Positions 8,012-17,376 of a DNA stretch of 64,000 nt are shown here, piece after piece. The DNA is taken from assembly GCA_047628385.1 (NCBI GenBank), contig JBLHVH010000001.1:1-64000 (forward strand), read 5' to 3'. Origin of the DNA: PZPK01 sp047628385 (lineage in GTDB: Bacteria; Pseudomonadota; Gammaproteobacteria; Pseudomonadales; Oleiphilaceae). Numbering within the stretch: position 1 is the first letter of the stretch; each line of letters starts with the position of its first letter. A program made the position numbers and the translations under genes. The notes beneath the pieces are model-generated. The model was not told the origin of the DNA and did not search any database. It was given only the letters and a program-made list of their open reading frames with translations.

Positions 8012-10405
8012 CTAATTTGCCTTCCTTGCTGCTTTTGCTTTTTGAGCAATTTTATCAGGGCGAATTAGGAAGCGCGCCAACGCAGGAAGTAACCACATAC
8101 TACCGACCATGTTCCAAATAAACATAAAGAACAATAACACGCCCATATCGGCCTGAAACTTAATGGGTGAGAAGATCCAAGTACATACGCCGATACCCAG
8201 CGTTATACCTGTAAAGCTAACCGCCTTTCCTGTGGTTCTGAGCGTTTGGAAATAAGCTTCTTGAAGTGGCAATCCTTCTTTAAGCTTAGATTCCAACATA
8301 CTAAAGATATAAATACCGTAATCAACACCAATCCCTACCCCTAAAGCGATAACAGGGAGTGTTGCAACCTTTATTCCGATTCCTAACTGGGCCATCAACG
8401 CTTCGGCTAACACAGAGGTTAACGCTAAAGGTGTTACAATACAGATAACCGCTGCAAAAGATCTAAAGGTAATAAAGCACAATATACTTACGACCGCATA
8501 AACCGATATCAACATGACATTTTTAGCTTTTGATATTACTTGGTTTGTTGCCGCTTCAACCCCGGCATTACCAGCAGCTAGTAGGACTGTATAGTTTTCA
8601 CTAGGGTATTCATCAATTAATTCTTTCAACGTATCCACAACACGATCAAGCGTTACGGCCTGATGATCTTTGAGATAAACAATCAAAGGCGTCATTGAGC
8701 AGTCTGAATTCACCATACCTGCAGGCGCTCGCTGAATAGAAGAATTAATAATCGATTCACTTCTAGACAACTCAAACCATTTAAAACTACCTTCATTCAA
8801 CGCTTTTGTAACCAAACGAGAAACGGTGACTATCGAAGCGGTAGATTCCACGCCTTCAGTGTTCTCCAAACGCCACTGCATTCGATCCATCACATCCATT
8901 ACTTCATAACTAGAACAACGCTCTGCAGGCGTCTTGACCATTACTACCATCACATCGGCACTGGTACTGTAATTACCAATTATGTAATCGTTATCTAAAT
9001 TATATCGCGAGTCAGCCCTTAACTCTGGCGCCCCTTTGTCGAGATCACCTATTTTCAAATCCTTCTGGTAATAAAGACCAATACCGCACGCTAAGATTGC
9101 AATCAATATAGAAATAGGCGCAATACTGGGATGAGCCATAAAAGATAAAACACGCCACTTTTTATCGCCATGTAATTCGACCTTTTTAGCGTGCTTTAAG
9201 CCTCCTTTAGTCAAACCAATATAAGACATTATCACTGGATGAAGTACTAGGTTCGTGACAATAATGACAGCGACACCGACCCCCGCAGCAACAGCCAAAT
9301 CTTTAATTACATCAATTTCAATAAAGAGCAGCGTTAAAAAGCCAATCGCATCACTCACTAAAGCCAAAATCCCAGGCCGCACTAAAAATCTGAATGATAA
9401 ACGCGCACTCATAACTGGGTTAAAGCCTCGTGCCTGCTCAACAGCTAATTGATTGACAATTTGCACGCCATGACTGATCCCTATAGCAAACACAAGAAAA
9501 GGTACTAATACCGAGTATGGGTCAACACCGTAGCCAAGCAGGTGAAGTATCCCTAACTGCCAAACAACTGCAATAATAGACGTAAGCACTGGCACGATTG
9601 TGCCAATAAAACACCTAGAATAGGCAAACAAGAAAGTTAATGTTAAGCCCATAGTAATCAATGCAAACATTAGTATTGAGCTTATTCCCTCAATCAAGTC
9701 TCCAATTTTTTTAGCAAAACCAATAATATGAACATCTATATTTGGATTTTTTGCTCGGTATTTATCTCGAATTTTTTCTTCTAGCTCAAGTGAGAGCTGT
9801 TTGTAATCTAGGGGTTCGCCTGTCTCAGGATTTGTTTCAAAAAGAGACGCATATACAATTGTTGATTTAAAGTTATCAGCAACTAAGCGCCCGACTTGAC
9901 CGGACTTCAAAATATTCTGTCTTAAACTGTTTAACGAAGCATCTGAACCATCATAGCCATCCGGTATGACAGCGCCGCCACGAAATCCTTCTTCTGTCAC
10001 TTCTATCCAACGCACGCTAGGCGTCCACAGCGATTTCATCGCTGATCGGTCAACCCCAGGTAGATAAAACAACTCATCAGTGATTTCACTTAATGTCTGC
10101 ATATAAGCTTTATTGAAAATATCGCCATTTTTTACAGAAACAGCAATCCGAATTGAATTCCCTAAGTTCCCTAAGTCCTCTCGATTATCTAACATATTAA
10201 TAATGAAAGGGTGCTCTAAAGGAATCAGTCTTTCAAAGGACGCATCGGGTCTTATTTGCGATGCATTGAATGCTAAAAAGACAGTTAACAGTAGAAACAA
10301 AGCGAGTATGACAGGCCTGTTAGAGAAGATAAGCCGTTCTATCATTGTTCCTGACCCGACAACCTCAATCGATTTGGCTGCTGGATTATTTTGTGGGTTT
10401 GACAT
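8012..10405 (-). CDS. MMPL/SSD-family RND permease
   Basis: A 797-residue inner-membrane protein of the RND superfamily (MMPL / sterol-sensing-domain type). One transmembrane helix near residue 28-48 is followed by a large periplasmic loop, a five-helix block (about 240-400), a second loop and a second five-helix block (about 620-780). The repeat of 1 + 5 helices is typical. The relay segments GVGIGVDYGIYIFSMLE (second half) and VFAIGISHGVQIVNQLA (first half) are the conserved TM4-like stretches. Such proteins move lipids or hydrophobic molecules using the proton gradient; the substrate is unknown. Third gene of the cluster after DUF1329 and YCF48. Confidence 0.9.
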   Translation of the reverse strand: MSNPQNNPAAKSIEVVGSGTMIERLIFSNRPVILALFLLLTVFLAFNASQIRPDASFERLIPLEHPFIINMLDNREDLGNLGNSIRIAVSVKNGDIFNKAYMQTLSEITDELFYLPGVDRSAMKSLWTPSVRWIEVTEEGFRGGAVIPDGYDGSDASLNSLRQNILKSGQVGRLVADNFKSTIVYASLFETNPETGEPLDYKQLSLELEEKIRDKYRAKNPNIDVHIIGFAKKIGDLIEGISSILMFALITMGLTLTFLFAYSRCFIGTIVPVLTSIIAVVWQLGILHLLGYGVDPYSVLVPFLVFAIGISHGVQIVNQLAVEQARGFNPVMSARLSFRFLVRPGILALVSDAIGFLTLLFIEIDVIKDLAVAAGVGVAVIIVTNLVLHPVIMSYIGLTKGGLKHAKKVELHGDKKWRVLSFMAHPSIAPISILIAILACGIGLYYQKDLKIGDLDKGAPELRADSRYNLDNDYIIGNYSTSADVMVVMVKTPAERCSSYEVMDVMDRMQWRLENTEGVESTASIVTVSRLVTKALNEGSFKWFELSRSESIINSSIQRAPAGMVNSDCSMTPLIVYLKDHQAVTLDRVVDTLKELIDEYPSENYTVLLAAGNAGVEAATNQVISKAKNVMLISVYAVVSILCFITFRSFAAVICIVTPLALTSVLAEALMAQLGIGIKVATLPVIALGVGIGVDYGIYIFSMLESKLKEGLPLQEAYFQTLRTTGKAVSFTGITLGIGVCTWIFSPIKFQADMGVLLFFMFIWNMVGSMWLLPALARFLIRPDKIAQKAKAARKAN

Positions 10406-10440
10406 TCATCAATCCTCTAGGATTTATAGTTTGATTAATA

Positions 10441-11589
10441 TTAGTTTAAATTGGTGCCAGCAGAATTAGTTCGGGCTAAACCCTTCTCTCCTACTACAAT
10501 TAGCTCATTCTGAGTGACAAACACTGCAGAGGACACACCTAAACGATCACCGCGTATCGTTTCAGAAAAAGTACGTCCAGCATCATCACTAAATAATACA
10601 GAACCAGAGTTCCCAACAATTGAGATATCTCCTTCGCCATTATGAACGGCTGAAATCAGCGTACTTTCAGTTGGTGAATCTAAAGCCTCCCAAGTAACCC
10701 CGGCGTCAACAGACCGAAACAAATTACCTCTTAAACCAAATGCTAGTGCACCCTGCGCTTCACCCGTCTCAGACAAACCAAAAAATGAGCCTTCATAGGG
10801 ACTGTCAACAGTTTCCCATGTTTCGCCATCGTCTTCAGACCGAAAAATAACACCTGCTTCACCCGCAACAATCAAAACACTTTCATCAATTTGAGTTATC
10901 GTATTCAAATGGAACCGGTCAGCATTATCCATCCTAGAACCGTAGTTCATCCAAGTAGTCCCACCGTCAAAGGTTTTAAAAATGAAACCGTATGCACCGA
11001 TAACAAAGCCTTCTTTGTCATTAATAAAAAACACATCCAACAAAGGTTTACTTGCACCTATTCCAGCGTCAGCGATTGAATCCTCTAACCCGTACTCTGC
11101 GTCTTCTAACTCAACTTCAAGATCTTCAAGGTCATCTTCTGACGCTAACTCAAGACTTGCCTTCAAGGTATTAATTTGGTTTTTATATTGGGTAATAATC
11201 ATCTGATTGGCAGCATTACCATCAAACTGCTTTTCCCATGTTTCACCGCTATCAGAAGAGTGTAAAATAACACCAGAATGACCAACAGCCCATCCTTTAC
11301 GGACACTTGGAAAAACAACAGACGTCAACAACACTGATACTGGAACCTTAGATTGGTACCACTTCCCACCGTTATCATCAGAGTATAAAACATGACCTCT
11401 AGCACCCACAGTAACTAAACGCTCTCCAGCCTTAGCAATATCTAATAATAAATTCTGCTTTGCTTTAACCGCTATTATTGAAGGTGTAACTAATACATCT
11501 TCAACTGCTAAAAGTGGCGCACTTATACTACCCAGAGTAACGGCTCCCGCTAAAAGAGAAACACGAAATTTGGTAAATATAGTGTTCAT
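10441..11589 (-). CDS. Periplasmic YCF48/HCF136-like beta-propeller protein
   Basis: A 382-residue protein with a signal peptide (about residues 1-29, cleavage near PLLAVEDV) and repeated propeller strands with BNR/YCF48 signatures: YSDDNGGKWYQS, HSSDSGETWEKQF, FKTFDGGTTWMNYG, FRSEDDGETWETV, FRSVDAGVTWEAL, FSDDAGRTFSET. An acidic coiled insert (about residues 138-175) interrupts blades two and three. In plants and cyanobacteria YCF48 helps assemble photosystem II; in heterotrophs the family is found beside MMPL/RND permeases, so here it is probably a periplasmic partner of the neighbouring transporter. Function inferred from context only. Confidence 0.85.
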   Translation of the reverse strand: MNTIFTKFRVSLLAGAVTLGSISAPLLAVEDVLVTPSIIAVKAKQNLLLDIAKAGERLVTVGARGHVLYSDDNGGKWYQSKVPVSVLLTSVVFPSVRKGWAVGHSGVILHSSDSGETWEKQFDGNAANQMIITQYKNQINTLKASLELASEDDLEDLEVELEDAEYGLEDSIADAGIGASKPLLDVFFINDKEGFVIGAYGFIFKTFDGGTTWMNYGSRMDNADRFHLNTITQIDESVLIVAGEAGVIFRSEDDGETWETVDSPYEGSFFGLSETGEAQGALAFGLRGNLFRSVDAGVTWEALDSPTESTLISAVHNGEGDISIVGNSGSVLFSDDAGRTFSETIRGDRLGVSSAVFVTQNELIVVGEKGLARTNSAGTNLN

Positions 11590-11675
11590 TCATCTTCCTT
11601 ATTCATTTAATGAAATACTCACAAGGCCAGAGGATCACTCTAAGCCTTGAACTAATTAAAAATTATCTATAACGA

Positions 11676-13058
11676 CTAGCGTGCTCGACGACGCAAGGAA
11701 GACGGTTTAAAGTAACGTTTGTTAGGCACCTTTGTTTCAAAAACTGGCGCTTGACGTTCCTCTGAGTATAGCCCATTTACACTGTACCGACGTGATTGAA
11801 GATCATGGTATACATCACCCGCAGACCAAACTCCGGGTAATTCATAATAATTTTTTGACAACGACATACTGACACGCCACAACTCATCACGGGTATCATA
11901 CTGATCGACTAAAGCAATTCCCCAGCTATCTTCATCAACATAATAAACACGCTTTTTATAGATATGACGCGCACTCTTTTTAAGCGTTGCTTCAACAACA
12001 TGAACACGATGTAGCTCCCAACGAAGATATTCTGGGTTTAAGTGCCCTGACATTACTACGTCTTTGTACTTAACGTCTTTAGCACCTATTTTATAGTTGT
12101 TATAAGGTATAAAGAACTCTTTAACACCTTTGTATTCCCAACCGTATCGGTCTGGAGCGCCGTTATACATATCGGTATCATCAGCAGTTCGAGTGTTATC
12201 AGACGATGCAATTGGTGAATCATACGCTAAGTTTGGCGCGCGCCTAACACGTCGCTGTCCTGAGTTATAATCCCATGCTTGCCGCTTTTCTTTCAGCTGA
12301 TTCATCGTCTCATGAATTAATAATGCACCGCCCGCTAATCGCGCAGGGGCTTTATTAAAGGTAAGAAAATAGAACAATATGTTATCCATCTTTTTAAAGC
12401 TTCCTTTTGGATTATGGAAGTTAAAAAAGACTTCCTGCTGCTTTGTAATGGGCGTATACGAACCATCACGTTGTACAGCAAGCTCAGACGAACGACTGGT
12501 AAAGAAAACACCACGCCAACGCGTTAAATGATTCCACATGACCTGCAATGCTTTCTCATCATTTTTCCCATGTAGAATTGGAAATACAACACCACCAAAA
12601 GCGTCTTTTATTCCAGCGCCACCTTTGGTTAAACTTGAGGTTTTTGCATTTTTCTTGCTATTTTCGAGCACCCAATCAGGCATTGAATGAGATCGATGTG
12701 TTGGATATACATTCACTTTGAATGTGTCTGGATAAGTTTCAAATAGAGCATATTGCCCTGGTGTCATATATTTCTTAAACCCTTTGTAATTACTTTTATC
12801 GATTGAAAATTTAATCTCATCCGATGCAAAAGGGTCAATATGATGCTGACCTGATCCGGTATACCCACCAGGTGGTTTGGTAATCCCTCCGGTCCACTCG
12901 GGAATAGTTTTCGTTTTATTCCCCGACTTGATAGACCCGAATGGGGTTAATGATTTACCTAATTTACTTGATTCCTTTGCTGAAACCTTTGCATGTACAT
13001 TGAGCGACGCCAATATCAATACTAATACACCACAGAGCAATACAGACTTGTTATTCAT
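11676..13058 (-). CDS. DUF1329-family outer-envelope protein
   Basis: A 460-residue secreted protein of the DUF1329 family. Residues 1-23 form a signal peptide (NNKSVLLCGVLVLILASL, cleavage near NVHA). The mature part shows family features such as LGKSLTPFGSIKSGNKTKTI and PEWTGGITKPP near the N-terminus, and GQRRVRRAPNLAYDSP, MYNGAPDRYGWEYKGVKEFF and YLRWELHRVHVVEATLK later. The structural fold resembles LolA/LolB-like lipid carriers. ATG 13058 is preferred to the in-frame start at 13076 because AAGG precedes it and it begins the signal peptide. First gene of the cluster. Confidence 0.87.
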   Translation of the reverse strand: MNNKSVLLCGVLVLILASLNVHAKVSAKESSKLGKSLTPFGSIKSGNKTKTIPEWTGGITKPPGGYTGSGQHHIDPFASDEIKFSIDKSNYKGFKKYMTPGQYALFETYPDTFKVNVYPTHRSHSMPDWVLENSKKNAKTSSLTKGGAGIKDAFGGVVFPILHGKNDEKALQVMWNHLTRWRGVFFTSRSSELAVQRDGSYTPITKQQEVFFNFHNPKGSFKKMDNILFYFLTFNKAPARLAGGALLIHETMNQLKEKRQAWDYNSGQRRVRRAPNLAYDSPIASSDNTRTADDTDMYNGAPDRYGWEYKGVKEFFIPYNNYKIGAKDVKYKDVVMSGHLNPEYLRWELHRVHVVEATLKKSARHIYKKRVYYVDEDSWGIALVDQYDTRDELWRVSMSLSKNYYELPGVWSAGDVYHDLQSRRYSVNGLYSEERQAPVFETKVPNKRYFKPSSLRRRAR

Positions 13059-13407
13059 ATAAATACCTTGAAACACACTTATTTATTTACGAATTATTTT
13101 GATGACAACTGAGGTTATTCATAAACACTACTTCACTTTACTTCCATTAAGCTCTATTTAAGCCGGAAATTAAGTAAAGAAGATTTGCCATCCTATTAAT
13201 TTTTAGCAGATTTTTTCATTCTGTCTATGTTAGTTTTGTTATTAAATATGTCTGATATTGCGAAATGACAAAATTTTTAAAGCTAGAATCGAATAATCCC
13301 CAAGATTTCACAAGCATACTCATTCAGGTAAACCATGATCGTAATACACGGAACGCCCTACACCACCGCTAATAGCGGCAGTATAAAACTCAATGATTGG
13401 ATTTAGA
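13059..13407. other. Intergenic region upstream of the DUF1329 cluster
   Basis: About 350 bases without a convincing gene. It must hold the promoter of the DUF1329-YCF48-RND genes (minus strand). A small hairpin GCCGCTATTAGCGGT near 13367-13382 lies downstream of pepN but lacks a T-run. I found no clear operator or terminator here. Confidence 0.5.
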
Positions 13408-16047
13408 TTAAGGCAAACTCTTTTCTACAATCTCTCTGACGTCTTTAGATAAATTATTTTTTTCATGAATACGCTTTAATTGAGAAATCATTAAGCCTTG
13501 CCTGTTCGTATTAAATTTTCGCCATCTGGTCAAAGGCATCATTAATCTTGAAGCTATTTGAGGATTAAGGTCATCCAATTTAATTATATAGTCAGCAAGA
13601 AATTCGTAAGCGGCGCCCGATAGATCGTGAAAATTAACTAAATTCTGCTGACAAAACACACCAATAACCGCGCGTACTTTATTAGGATTGGTTATATCAA
13701 AATCAGGTAAAGCAATGAGATCTTTTAAACTATTCAAATTCGTTAAACTTGAACTTCCTGATTGTACCGAGAACCACTGCTCAAGTACTTGAGCATCGGC
13801 ATGCCACTTATTATAAAAAATAACTAACGCTTCTTTAGCCGCCAGTGCATCCCCTGAATTAACAAGTACACTTAACGCAGCATGGCTATCAGTCATATTT
13901 ACCGCTGATTCGAATTGCTGCTTCGCCAATAATATAGCTTGCTCATTGGGTGATGCCGACAAAAGAGAAAGAACCGAGTTTTTTAATGCTCTTTGAGACA
14001 TAGCAGCGAAGCCTAAACCAGCACTCAAACTGACATTTTCTTGATAAACCGCCTCCAATTCAGCTGTAAGCGCATTAGATAATGCTGCACGTACAAAGTC
14101 ACGAACATGATGAATTGCGTCAACATCAGCTTCATCTGACAACTCAATCAAGTAACTTTCTGCGGGTAACATTAGTAACTTACAAACCATCGCTTTATCT
14201 AGATCTTTATTGCGTAAGATTGATCTAAATACGTCTATAAATTGCGCTGATAATAAAAGCGGTTCTTTATTCTGATATTTCAGAATCAAATTTTGAAGCA
14301 CTCGAAGAGATAAAGTTTGACCTGCCTCCCACCGATTAAAGCCATCCGAATCATGCGTAAGTAAAAACAATAGCTGCTCGTTCGAATAATCATAGGTTAA
14401 TTTAACCGGCGCCGAGAAATTTCTTAACAAAGAAGGTATCGGTTCTTTTTCTACCCCTTCAAAGACAACCGTTTCTGTTTTTCCAAGTAATTCAAACACC
14501 CAATTCGTTTGACCTCCGGCAACCGCTAAAGGTAAATCCTGACCCTTCACATCAATTAAGCCAATTGTAATAGGAATATGAAAAAGTGCTTTTTTATCAA
14601 AAGGCACATTATCGCCAGCACTAGCAGGACATGACTGGGTAAATGTTAAACTATATTTTTTACTCACAGCATCATATGACGACACTACCAGCACCTCAGG
14701 GGTGCCGCCTTGATCATACCAAGCCTGAAACTGAGTAAAGTCACGTCCAGAGACATCTGACATAGCCACCACAAAGTCTTCTGTGGTTACAGCTTGCCCA
14801 TCATGCCTATCGAAATATAAATCACTACCCGCTCTAAACTTTGCCTCACCAAGAAGCGTATGATACATGCGAACTAACTCCGCACCTTTTTCATATACTG
14901 TAAGCGTATAAAAATTAGAAATTTCCATATAGGATGAAGGTCTTACGGGGTGCGACATCGGTCCCGCGTCTTCAGCAAACTGAGCCGTTCTTAAAAAGTT
15001 AACGTCTTCAACCCGTTTAACGACTCTAGAATTCATGTCCGCTGAAAATTCAGCATCCCTGAATACAGTAAACCCTTCTTTTAAACTTAATTGAAACCAA
15101 TCACGACACGTCACTCTGTTGCCTGACCAATTATGAAAGTACTCATGCGCGACGATTGCTTCTATTCGGAGATAGGCTATATCTGTGGCGGTGTCAGTTT
15201 TAGCCAAAACACATGAAGAGTTAAATATATTTAAGCCCTTATTTTCCATTGCGCCCATATTAAAATCATCAACAGCCACAATCATGAATATATCTAAGTC
15301 GTATTCTCGCCCATAAACATCCTCATCCCACTTCATCGAACGCTTTAAACTATCCATCGCATAATCGCATTTATCTGAATTTTTATAATCCACAAAAATG
15401 CGTAAATCTACTTTTCGGCCTGAACTTGTTATGAACACACCTTCTTGGCAGTGTAAGTCTCCCGCAACCAAAGCAAACAAATAACATGGCTTTGGAAAAG
15501 GATCCTCCCACGTCACAAAATGTCGCTCTTCGGGCAAATCACCCGAGTCGACCGGATTACCATTTGAAAGTAATATTGGATATAAAGTTTTATCTGCTTC
15601 AATACGTGTTTGAAACACTGTCATCACATCAGGGCGATCAGGATAATACGTAATGCGTCTAAAGCCTTCAGCTTCACACTGAGTACAAAACATAGAAGAA
15701 GATTTATACAGCCCCTCTAGTCGCTTATTATCTTGTGGCTTTATCCAGGTTTCGCACTCCAATGTGAATTCGGCAGGAACACCCCTGATCGTTAATCCTT
15801 CATGATCGACCTGATAATCACTGCTAGCAAGCAATTTCTGGTTTAGTTTAATTGATCGCAGCGTTAGGTCTTCACCATTAAGATAAAGATCCTTTGCACT
15901 CGATTCAGCACAACGCTTAAAATTTAGAACCGATAAAACTGTCGCACCATCTTCAAACAAACGAAATGTGAGTGTTACTTTTTCAAGTTCAAACGCTGGC
16001 GCCTGATAATCTTTTAAATAAATTGTTTTTACGCTGGATTCACTCAT
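13408..16047 (-). CDS. pepN: Aminopeptidase N (M1 family)
   Basis: An 879-residue cytosolic zinc aminopeptidase, slightly longer than E. coli PepN (870). It removes N-terminal residues from peptides in protein turnover. Seen: the substrate-anchoring GAMEN motif near residue 263 (DDFNMGAMENKGLNIF) and the zinc motif HEYFH near residues 301-305, with the third ligand glutamate in LKEGFTVFRD. The C-terminal half is helical. The start MSESSVKTIYLKDYQAP has AAGGGTC upstream. Single gene between the DUF1329 cluster and a DUF2797 gene. Confidence 0.97.
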   Translation of the reverse strand: MSESSVKTIYLKDYQAPAFELEKVTLTFRLFEDGATVLSVLNFKRCAESSAKDLYLNGEDLTLRSIKLNQKLLASSDYQVDHEGLTIRGVPAEFTLECETWIKPQDNKRLEGLYKSSSMFCTQCEAEGFRRITYYPDRPDVMTVFQTRIEADKTLYPILLSNGNPVDSGDLPEERHFVTWEDPFPKPCYLFALVAGDLHCQEGVFITSSGRKVDLRIFVDYKNSDKCDYAMDSLKRSMKWDEDVYGREYDLDIFMIVAVDDFNMGAMENKGLNIFNSSCVLAKTDTATDIAYLRIEAIVAHEYFHNWSGNRVTCRDWFQLSLKEGFTVFRDAEFSADMNSRVVKRVEDVNFLRTAQFAEDAGPMSHPVRPSSYMEISNFYTLTVYEKGAELVRMYHTLLGEAKFRAGSDLYFDRHDGQAVTTEDFVVAMSDVSGRDFTQFQAWYDQGGTPEVLVVSSYDAVSKKYSLTFTQSCPASAGDNVPFDKKALFHIPITIGLIDVKGQDLPLAVAGGQTNWVFELLGKTETVVFEGVEKEPIPSLLRNFSAPVKLTYDYSNEQLLFLLTHDSDGFNRWEAGQTLSLRVLQNLILKYQNKEPLLLSAQFIDVFRSILRNKDLDKAMVCKLLMLPAESYLIELSDEADVDAIHHVRDFVRAALSNALTAELEAVYQENVSLSAGLGFAAMSQRALKNSVLSLLSASPNEQAILLAKQQFESAVNMTDSHAALSVLVNSGDALAAKEALVIFYNKWHADAQVLEQWFSVQSGSSSLTNLNSLKDLIALPDFDITNPNKVRAVIGVFCQQNLVNFHDLSGAAYEFLADYIIKLDDLNPQIASRLMMPLTRWRKFNTNRQGLMISQLKRIHEKNNLSKDVREIVEKSLP

Positions 16048-16100
16048 TTTATGACCCTTAATTGATCGTCTTATCTCTTAATTACGAGACAGTTAAATAG

Positions 16101-16931
16101 CTAGACTGCTGATAATGAAACATCAAAAGAGGTATGCTTTCGAACATTAAAACAACCGGAATCCAGTATCAGATACTGACCTTTAATCGCCAGCAACTTA
16201 CCCTCTACAATGCTTTGCTTTTCTAGGTTAAATGTTTTAATTTTTTCTGGCCATTGAAGAGATGGGTATTCAAATTGCCAGGTTTGCCCAGACTCAAGCT
16301 TGTTGATTTGCTCATCAGGGAATTGAAGTTTTAAATCAACCAACGCACCTTCAGCTAACTCAAACAGTTTATCTCGCTCTTGCTCCAAGTCGATAATCTC
16401 AACATCGTGCTTTAGCATTTTTCGCCAGTTTGTTTTATCAGCAACCCATTCTTTCATGATAACTTCGACTAAGCCGGATAACTGCCGAGTAGAAACCGAA
16501 AAAATAGGTAGTGCTTGTATCGCTCCTTGGTCCATCCATCTCGTAGGCACTTGAGTGTGGCGCGTAATACCGACTTTAAGTCCCGAAGAATTCGCTAAAT
16601 AAACAATATGCTCCTGCATACAAAACTGCTCAGCCCATTCTGGCTCTCTACATGTGCCTTTACTAAAATGGCACAATTCAGGACTCATCATGCAACGATC
16701 ACACTGGGCAAGCTTTTTAAAGCATGGGAAACAGTATCCCTGACTAAAGCTTTTATTAGTTTTTCGCTGACAGTTACAACAGCGAATTTCTCCGTTTGAA
16801 ATAATACGAATATCTTTGCCAATATAAGCATTCATCGCTATTTTTTCATCACCTATATTAAGGTGATACGAAAGGGGTTCAGTTTTTTCTATCAACATTT
16901 TGGCAAGTCTGCCAGAAGCTAATTCGATCAT
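16101..16931 (-). CDS. DUF2797 family protein
   Basis: A 276-residue cytosolic protein of the DUF2797 family, function unknown. The middle has a cysteine-rich likely zinc-binding region: CCNCQRKTNKSFSQGYC, then FPCFKKLAQCDRC, then ELCHFSKGTC. It is followed by a short GIY-YIG-like segment (EHIVYLANSSGLKVGITR), which suggests distant kinship with nuclease-fold domains but does not prove activity. AGGTCG precedes the ATG. It follows yeaC closely on the same strand, an association I have seen in other gammaproteobacteria. Confidence 0.85.
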   Translation of the reverse strand: MIELASGRLAKMLIEKTEPLSYHLNIGDEKIAMNAYIGKDIRIISNGEIRCCNCQRKTNKSFSQGYCFPCFKKLAQCDRCMMSPELCHFSKGTCREPEWAEQFCMQEHIVYLANSSGLKVGITRHTQVPTRWMDQGAIQALPIFSVSTRQLSGLVEVIMKEWVADKTNWRKMLKHDVEIIDLEQERDKLFELAEGALVDLKLQFPDEQINKLESGQTWQFEYPSLQWPEKIKTFNLEKQSIVEGKLLAIKGQYLILDSGCFNVRKHTSFDVSLSAV

Positions 16932-16985
16932 CAGGCGACCTGTATGTAGTGGTAAATATGAAATTTAATAATCAAAGATTAAACT

Positions 16986-17252
16986 CTAGTGAAGAATTTT
17001 TATAGTTGAAACATCATCTGGAGCTTTATTTGTGTCGTACGGCTTTTTTTTCTTTGCAGGCTTAACATAACCCACTCGCTCAGTATCAGCCACTTGATGC
17101 TTCGCCTCATAAAGCATAATTGCTTGAAGGCAAATTTCTTTTTGGGCAACACTTAATACACGACCGTCAGGCCATTTTCCTAACTCAATTGCTTGCTTGA
17201 ATTGCTTATATACGTCAGGACTAATTGCTTCGGCAACATCTTCAAAATTCAT
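16986..17252 (-). CDS. yeaC: YeaC-like protein (DUF1315)
   Basis: An 88-residue protein matching the YeaC/DUF1315 family: MNFEDVAEAISPDVYKQFKQ, then LGKWPDGRVLSVAQKEICLQ and ERVGYVKPAKKKK. Molecular function is unknown. The ATG has AAAAGG upstream. About 95 bases upstream is a perfect minus-strand -10 hexamer TATAAT (17347-17352) next to a Fur-box palindrome at 17357-17373, so this gene may be iron-regulated together with the divergent small RNA. Its -35 region is poor, which makes that inference tentative. Confidence 0.85.
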   Translation of the reverse strand: MNFEDVAEAISPDVYKQFKQAIELGKWPDGRVLSVAQKEICLQAIMLYEAKHQVADTERVGYVKPAKKKKPYDTNKAPDDVSTIKILH

Positions 17253-17341
17253 TTTAAAATACCTTTTTCTCTATATAAGGGAGAGAGAATAACAAGCTCC
17301 AAAAATGGACTCAAGGCTTTCGTATATATCTTAAACCTGAG

Positions 17342-17370
17342 TTGACATTATAAACAGTAATGATTATCAT
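17342..17370 (+). promoter_or_regulatory. Sigma-70 promoter of the Fur-controlled small RNA
   Basis: TTGACA (17342-17347, consensus), a 17-base spacer, and TATCAT (17365-17370, five of six). The predicted +1 is 17377, exactly where a stem-loop of the predicted RNA begins. No protein-coding start follows on this strand. Confidence 0.8.
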
Positions 17371-17373
17371 TAC
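17357..17373. promoter_or_regulatory. Fur box
   Basis: GTAATGATTATCATTAC is an inverted repeat of 8+1+8 bases, matching the core of the classical Fur consensus (AATGATWATCATT). It overlaps the -10 of the plus-strand promoter, so iron-loaded Fur would block it. On the minus strand it lies immediately upstream of a TATAAT hexamer in the yeaC leader, so it may control both directions. Confidence 0.85.
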
Positions 17374-17376
17374 GGT

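Noticed and set aside
13335..13406. Plus-strand ORF of 23 codons with AGGT upstream, beside the end of pepN
   Set aside because: Too short, no recognisable family and no plus-strand promoter or terminator; the ORF ends by chance next to the pepN stop.
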